This document shows positions 8,178 to 10,563 of a stretch of 10,563 nt of DNA, one piece after another (the stretch's first letter is position 1; every line of letters begins with the position of its first letter). A program made the position numbers and the translations under genes. Origin of the DNA: Alteromonadaceae bacterium (GTDB taxonomy: Bacteria > Pseudomonadota > Gammaproteobacteria > Pseudomonadales > Oleiphilaceae); NCBI GenBank assembly GCA_013393545.1, contig JABXHG010000203.1:1-10563 (forward strand), given 5' to 3'. The notes beneath the pieces are model-generated. The model worked only from the letters and a program-made list of their open reading frames with translations. It searched no databases and was not told where the DNA came from.

Positions 8178-8966
8178 TCAGGCCTTCTGGCGCCGACGGA
8201 CGGCACCCAGACCGGCCAGGCCCAGGCCCAGCAGGGCCAGTGTTCCTGGTTCCGGGACTGGAAGCACACTTTCCACCATCACCACCATGTCGCTGTAATC
8301 GCCATCGAAGTTGGGGTTGCTGGTTTTCATGTCTTCCCAGGCCAGGATGAACTCGCCACTGGAGAAGGTTTTGTAGTCGGTGCCACCATTAATATCCAGT
8401 TGTAGCGAATCATCGCCACGGAAGGTCACCATGTGATCGTCACCGCCATTTTTGGCGGATTCGGAGAACAGGGTTCCGTCATTGGAATCCAGGTAGTAGC
8501 CGAATTGGCTGCTGCTGAAAGTTGCACTGTCGGATGTCGTGCCGCTCAGGAGGTAGCGTTCAGTAATAGCGGTGAACTCACCACTGGACGGGTTGCTTAA
8601 AAAGCTCAGGTTCATTTTCGGGGTACAACTGGTGTCAGCGGTACCACAGCTGCCCTGAACGATCCACCAGTCCGGCTTGAAGAGTTCCAGCCGGTTGGAG
8701 GTGTTAGCCAGATCGTAAATACCAAAACTGGCATCGCCTTCCCAATCGGCGATTTCAAAGATCAGCCGGTTGACCGAGGCACCGGAAGCAGTGACTTCCC
8801 ACTGTTCGTCCGGTTGATACTGACTGGTGTTAACGTCGTAGAAGCTGCCACCGTCGGTGATAGCGTCGAGCCCGTCCTGCAGGGACGAACCATTGATGAC
8901 TGTGGCGCCAGCAGACATTGCGAATGCGCCCAGCCCCAGCGCTGCGATTGCGTATCTCAGTTTCAT
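8178..8966 (-). CDS. Secreted PEP-CTERM protein with DUF4114-like domain
   Basis: The 262-residue precursor has a Sec signal peptide (KLRY, hydrophobic 5-19, likely cleavage after SAGA at 18-21) and a classic C-terminal sorting signal: VPEPG (237-241), a hydrophobic helix (242-255), then RRRQK. The PEP motif is recognised by exosortase, encoded just downstream. The segment FILAWEDMK...DGDYSDMVVMVE (206-232) resembles the DUF4114 ending common in PEP-CTERM proteins, with clustered Asp residues that may bind calcium. Cys107 and Cys114 could form a disulfide. A longer frame opens at 9086, but I chose the ATG at 8966: AGGAGA lies 8 nt upstream, the signal peptide begins exactly there, and the extra 40 residues would translate the riboswitch. 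Expression is predicted from a sigma-54 promoter and a c-di-GMP riboswitch. Its role is probably a matrix or cell-surface component; no enzymatic motif is visible. Confidence 0.93.
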   Translation of the reverse strand: MKLRYAIAALGLGAFAMSAGATVINGSSLQDGLDAITDGGSFYDVNTSQYQPDEQWEVTASGASVNRLIFEIADWEGDASFGIYDLANTSNRLELFKPDWWIVQGSCGTADTSCTPKMNLSFLSNPSSGEFTAITERYLLSGTTSDSATFSSSQFGYYLDSNDGTLFSESAKNGGDDHMVTFRGDDSLQLDINGGTDYKTFSSGEFILAWEDMKTSNPNFDGDYSDMVVMVESVLPVPEPGTLALLGLGLAGLGAVRRRQKA

Positions 8967-8974
8967 GATGAGAT

Positions 8975-8980
8975 TCTCCT
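8975..8980 (-). promoter_or_regulatory. Ribosome binding site of the PEP-CTERM gene
   Basis: AGGAGA, 8 nt before the ATG at 8966, fixes the start. GAGA within it is complementary to UCUC of the riboswitch P3 stem (9024-9027), so an alternative pairing that hides the site is conceivable. No U-tract terminator lies between aptamer and start, which favours control of translation over control of termination. Confidence 0.8.
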
Positions 8981-8999
8981 GTTTATAAGGTTCTTCTTT

Positions 9000-9070
9000 G
9001 CAACCAGGCTGTCTCGCTTCCGTGAGATCCTTGGCTTTCCGTCCCACCCTCGCAGGTGGTTTGGCACTCG
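9000..9070 (-). ncRNA. Cyclic-di-GMP-I (GEMM-I) riboswitch aptamer
   Basis: Read on the minus strand, the 5' leader matches the GEMM-I consensus. GCCAAACC (9065-9058) is followed by a 6-bp P2 hairpin (9059-9054 with 9049-9044) capped by a GCGA tetraloop (GNRA class, needed for docking). Then come GGGACGGAAAGCC (9045-9033), AAGGATCTC, a short P3 (UCUC/GAGA, with an inner C-G pair closing a GGAA loop) and the conserved AGCCTGGTTGC (9010-9000). Using Vibrio Vc2 numbering, G20 (9065), A47 (9038) and C92 (9008) are kept. The normally G-C pair 21-46 is C-G here (9064/9039), a compensatory change. G at position 20 favours c-di-GMP over cGAMP. The peripheral P1 helix is not clearly paired, so the 5' boundary is approximate. 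The aptamer begins about 20 nt after the predicted sigma-54 start and ends 34 nt before the ATG. Confidence 0.87.
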
Positions 9071-9099
9071 AGTGAAATGTGTCCACTCTTATTGTCTGC

Positions 9100-9117
9100 T
9101 TGCGATCATCGTGCCAG
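9100..9117 (-). promoter_or_regulatory. Sigma-54 (RpoN) promoter for the PEP-CTERM gene
   Basis: On the minus strand CTGGCACG (9117-9110), four bases, then TCGCA (9105-9101) fits the -24/-12 consensus TGGCACG-N4-TTGCA with one mismatch. The invariant GG (9115/9114) and GC (9103/9102) have the required 12-base register. Transcription should start near 9090, placing the c-di-GMP aptamer at the very 5' end of the message. Sigma-54 control with the PrsK/PrsR two-component pair is known for PEP-CTERM genes in exosortase-bearing bacteria, which agrees with this placement. Confidence 0.82.
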
Positions 9118-9296
9118 TTTTTAAGTCGTTGATTGTTATGGATTAAAAGTTTTTATTTTTGTCTGTCTGTAAAGAAATCCGACAACCGGGGTGGCAGTTG
9201 AGGGGCAGTGAAATAAGTGAACACGGGAATGCGTGATAAATGTGGGATATACAAAAACAGGAAGGGAAATAACGGGACAGAAATTGAAAAACAGTT
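9118..9296. other. AT-rich intergenic junction between phage and PEP-CTERM blocks
   Basis: No gene is supported here. By eye it is richer in A and T than both flanks, which suits a promoter upstream region or an element junction. It holds a candidate activator dyad (9159-9185) and the tail of the dyad at the mor stop. I looked for Mu-type end repeats and a 5-bp target duplication and could not identify them with confidence. Confidence 0.5.
9159..9185. promoter_or_regulatory. Candidate enhancer-binding-protein dyad upstream of sigma-54 promoter
   Basis: TTGTC and GACAA arms separated by 17 bases are centred about 80 bases above the predicted start. Sigma-54 promoters need such an upstream activator site. 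The arms are only 5 bp and the spacing is long, so this is weak evidence. Confidence 0.25.
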
Positions 9297-9301
9297 TCAA
9301 T
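9283..9301. promoter_or_regulatory. Perfect dyad at the mor stop codon
   Basis: ATTGAAA and TTTCAAT (7 bp) flank AACAG and overlap the mor TGA. As RNA it is a weak hairpin followed by UUCUGU, so a poor terminator. As DNA its size and position just below mor would suit an operator: in Mu, Mor binds a dyad in the middle promoter immediately downstream of its gene. Confidence 0.35.
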
Positions 9302-9650
9302 CTGAGTCGGGGCTAAAAAGGTCGATTTGGTCCTCCATCGCACGCCGCTTCATTCGTTTAATAATATCGTAAATCGCTCGCTGGGACAGGTTGTATTTCT
9401 GAGCGAGGAAAGGATGGTTTCGACCGTTGAATTCTGTCCAGATGTCGATGTCTCTTTGGGCAACCTTAAAACACGCGTCCTTTGGAAAGTTGATTAACTG
9501 CCCTCCCCAATGCTGTGCCATGTGGTCTGCCAATGCACAACCGACTTGGTCGGCTATGTCTCCAGGAATACCGTAATCTCGCAATAAAGAGCCAACTTGA
9601 TCGGCGAGATCTCGGAGCAGTTCGTGGCGTAAAGCCTTCATGCGAGACAT
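9297..9650 (-). CDS. mor: Mor-family transcription activator of a Mu-like phage
   Basis: The 117-residue protein matches the Mu Mor/C family, small dimeric activators that switch on the phage middle operon by binding a dyad next to a promoter with a poor -35 box. The C-terminal DNA-binding half is very close to Mor: GGQLINFPKDACFKVAQRDI (49-68), the diagnostic WTEFNGRN (71-78) and a helix-turn-helix (about 81-103) ending in basic KRMKRR. The N-terminal half is helical, as in the Mor dimerisation domain. Length is near the usual ~120-130. The ATG at 9650 is supported by AGGAGG about 6 nt upstream; a second ATG lies at 9641. It follows the preceding phage gene by 10 nt. Unusually, no late phage genes follow; the next gene is the PEP-CTERM gene on the same strand. 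It may be a prophage remnant or co-opted. Confidence 0.92.
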   Translation of the reverse strand: MSRMKALRHELLRDLADQVGSLLRDYGIPGDIADQVGCALADHMAQHWGGQLINFPKDACFKVAQRDIDIWTEFNGRNHPFLAQKYNLSQRAIYDIIKRMKRRAMEDQIDLFSPDSD

Positions 9651-9660
9651 CGCTCCCTCC

Positions 9661-10164
9661 TCATTTATTCACCTTGAATTTACTGGTATCAACGCCCAAC
9701 CGCTCCATGTTTGCCTCCCACCGGCGCTGGGACTCCTCGCGGGTTTCTTCCACGCCCTGTCGTTTCTCAACAAACCCGGATGGCCGGTTTTCTGCCTCGG
9801 CGGCGGGTTTGCGGGCGTCTGGCGCCACGGATGCCAGTACTTGCTTGAGGTAGTTGTGGTTGCGCAGGGGCTTTGTTTCGCCCCGGTGGCGCTTTTCGTG
9901 CAGGCTGCGCACGGTGTCTTGCAGGCCGGCCACCAGGCTGTCGCGGTCGGCCAGTTCCAGGGTTTCCTGGGCGAGCTTCAGGGCGCGGGCGTTGCTGAGA
10001 TCGCTCTTGGCCGGGCGAAACAGGCCCAGATACTGCACCAGCGGCCGGGCCAGTGGGCGGCCCAGGGTGGCCAGCAGGCGGAGCAGCTCACTGCCGGCGT
10101 CGTCCTGGATCAGGGCTTCCAGCTGGATGTGGCTGTGGCAGATGGGGCAGCGGCCTAATTTCAT
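9661..10164 (-). CDS. Mu-like phage early-region protein with N-terminal CPIC motif
   Basis: This 167-residue protein is not one I can name. It starts MKLGRCPICHSH: Cys6 and Cys9 with His10 and His12 look like half of a zinc-binding knuckle, and no second Cys pair is present. The middle (about 22-105) is helical, with LARPLVQYLGLFRPAK and an Asp/Leu-rich stretch. LRNHNYLKQVLA follows, and the last ~50 residues are charged and probably flexible (EETREESQRRWEANMERLGV). It overlaps the upstream gene by ATGA and sits 10 nt before mor, so it is probably co-transcribed with mor in the early operon. Similar unnamed proteins occupy this place in Mu-like phages. A nucleic-acid role is only a guess from the CPIC motif and basic residues. 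Confidence 0.8.
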   Translation of the reverse strand: MKLGRCPICHSHIQLEALIQDDAGSELLRLLATLGRPLARPLVQYLGLFRPAKSDLSNARALKLAQETLELADRDSLVAGLQDTVRSLHEKRHRGETKPLRNHNYLKQVLASVAPDARKPAAEAENRPSGFVEKRQGVEETREESQRRWEANMERLGVDTSKFKVNK

Positions 10165-10550
10165 GCACGGCCCTCCGCGTAGTGGTCGGCCAGGCGTTCG
10201 AGGGTTTGGCGATGGCGGCGCCAGCCCTTGCGGATGTTCGGGAACTGCGTTTCCACGTCATCCAGCGTTAGACCGTGCTCTGCCAGTTGCTTCTCTAACG
10301 CTGCCAGCCGGCTGCGTTTCTCCAGCTCTACGTCCAGGGCGGCGATCACGCCACGGTACTGGTCAACGGTTCTGAGCCAGGCGGTGCGTTCCACCCCGTA
10401 CTGGCGTTTGGCGATGGCGTCGGCGTAGCTCCAGGGGGCCTCCTCGTCCGGCTTGATCTCCAGATCCGGGAAGTGTTTTTTCAGGTGGGCAACGGCTGAG
10501 CCTTCGGTGCCGAAGTCTGGAACGAAGCCGATTACCTGGGGCGTCACCAT
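10161..10550 (-). CDS. Hypothetical phage early-region protein
   Basis: A 129-residue protein with no fold I recognise. It begins MVTPQVIGFVPDFG. A central helical region rich in Arg and Glu (about 55-100, including LDVELEKRSRLAALEKQLAE) looks like a coiled coil, and the C-terminus is basic (NIRKGWRRHRQTLERLADHY). The start is uncertain: the frame remains open to the window edge (codons for EADR precede the ATG) and no good ribosome site is visible. The ATGGTGA sequence at the start could overlap the stop of a further upstream gene ending KPTGW, matching the overlap style of the next junction. It is co-directional with, and ATGA-coupled to, the CPIC-motif gene. Confidence 0.72.
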   Translation of the reverse strand: MVTPQVIGFVPDFGTEGSAVAHLKKHFPDLEIKPDEEAPWSYADAIAKRQYGVERTAWLRTVDQYRGVIAALDVELEKRSRLAALEKQLAEHGLTLDDVETQFPNIRKGWRRHRQTLERLADHYAEGRA

Positions 10551-10563
10551 CCGGTCGGCTTCT

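Larger units (their letters stand above)
9297..10563 (-). mobile_element. Edge of a Mu-like prophage (early/middle genes only)
   Basis: The Mor activator plus two compact, overlapping genes of phage style reaching the window edge suggest the end of a Mu-like early operon, with the transposase genes expected beyond the right edge. The late region that should lie at lower coordinates is missing. Whether this is a decayed prophage, a deletion derivative or a domesticated cassette cannot be decided here. The exact left boundary is unknown and lies somewhere in 9118-9296. Confidence 0.65.

Noticed and set aside
9061..9079. TGGCAC on the plus strand as a second, divergent sigma-54 promoter
   Set aside because: No GC-containing -12 element lies at the right spacing; TGGCAC here is part of the CACTCGAGTG palindrome next to the aptamer.
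8967..9086. N-terminal 40-residue extension of the PEP-CTERM frame to an ATG at 9086
   Set aside because: It would precede the signal peptide and translate the riboswitch, while a strong ribosome site and signal peptide begin at 8966.
9151..9170. TGTCTGTCTGT short direct repeats as a CRISPR or iteron array
   Set aside because: Only a few 4-base units; no spacer-repeat structure.
9640..10158. Plus-strand open frame of 172 codons opposite the CPIC-motif phage gene
   Set aside because: The minus-strand frame has the ATGA overlap, correct spacing to mor and operon context; the plus-strand product is low-complexity Gln/Ala/Val.

Overview
The window reads as chromosomal DNA of a Gram-negative, probably marine gammaproteobacterium of moderately high GC (a Marinobacter-like genus is a guess, not shown). 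The clues are a PEP-CTERM protein with an exosortase, a sigma-54 promoter, and a Mu-like phage Mor activator. Every gene I can support lies on the minus strand, so the biological reading order runs from high to low coordinates.

Right part (about 9297-10563): three tightly packed phage genes. Two are unrecognised, overlap by ATGA, and are followed by a clear Mor-family middle-operon activator. In a complete Mu-like phage the lysis and head genes would follow mor. Here host-type genes begin within about 200 bases, so this looks like a truncated or rearranged Mu-like prophage edge.

Control region (about 8967-9296): this is the most interesting stretch. It holds a well-formed sigma-54 (-24/-12) promoter on the minus strand. 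About 20 nt below the predicted transcription start is a cyclic-di-GMP-I (GEMM-I) riboswitch aptamer. It keeps the ligand-contacting G20, A47 and C92 equivalents but carries a compensatory swap of the conserved G21-C46 pair to C-G. A good ribosome binding site and the PEP-CTERM gene follow.

Surface-protein module (6697-8966): a secreted DUF4114-like PEP-CTERM protein, then a strong GC-rich hairpin, then an exosortase fused to an EpsI-like domain. The exosortase start has no visible Shine-Dalgarno and sits in a second small dyad. The hairpins probably lower exosortase output relative to its abundant substrate.

Glycan-type operon (120-6608): four genes joined by 1-4 base overlaps. They are a large PcRGLX/YetA-like (RIFT barrel plus alpha-toroid) carbohydrate-active protein, a hexapeptide-repeat O-acyltransferase, and two divergent asparagine-synthase-like PP-loop proteins that both lack the N-terminal glutaminase cysteine. 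Exosortase systems are usually linked to extracellular polysaccharide, so I infer that these four genes make or modify a glycan or envelope component used with the PEP-CTERM protein. The whole set could be a c-di-GMP- and RpoN-controlled matrix or biofilm module. The glycan role and the link between the two gene blocks are inference.
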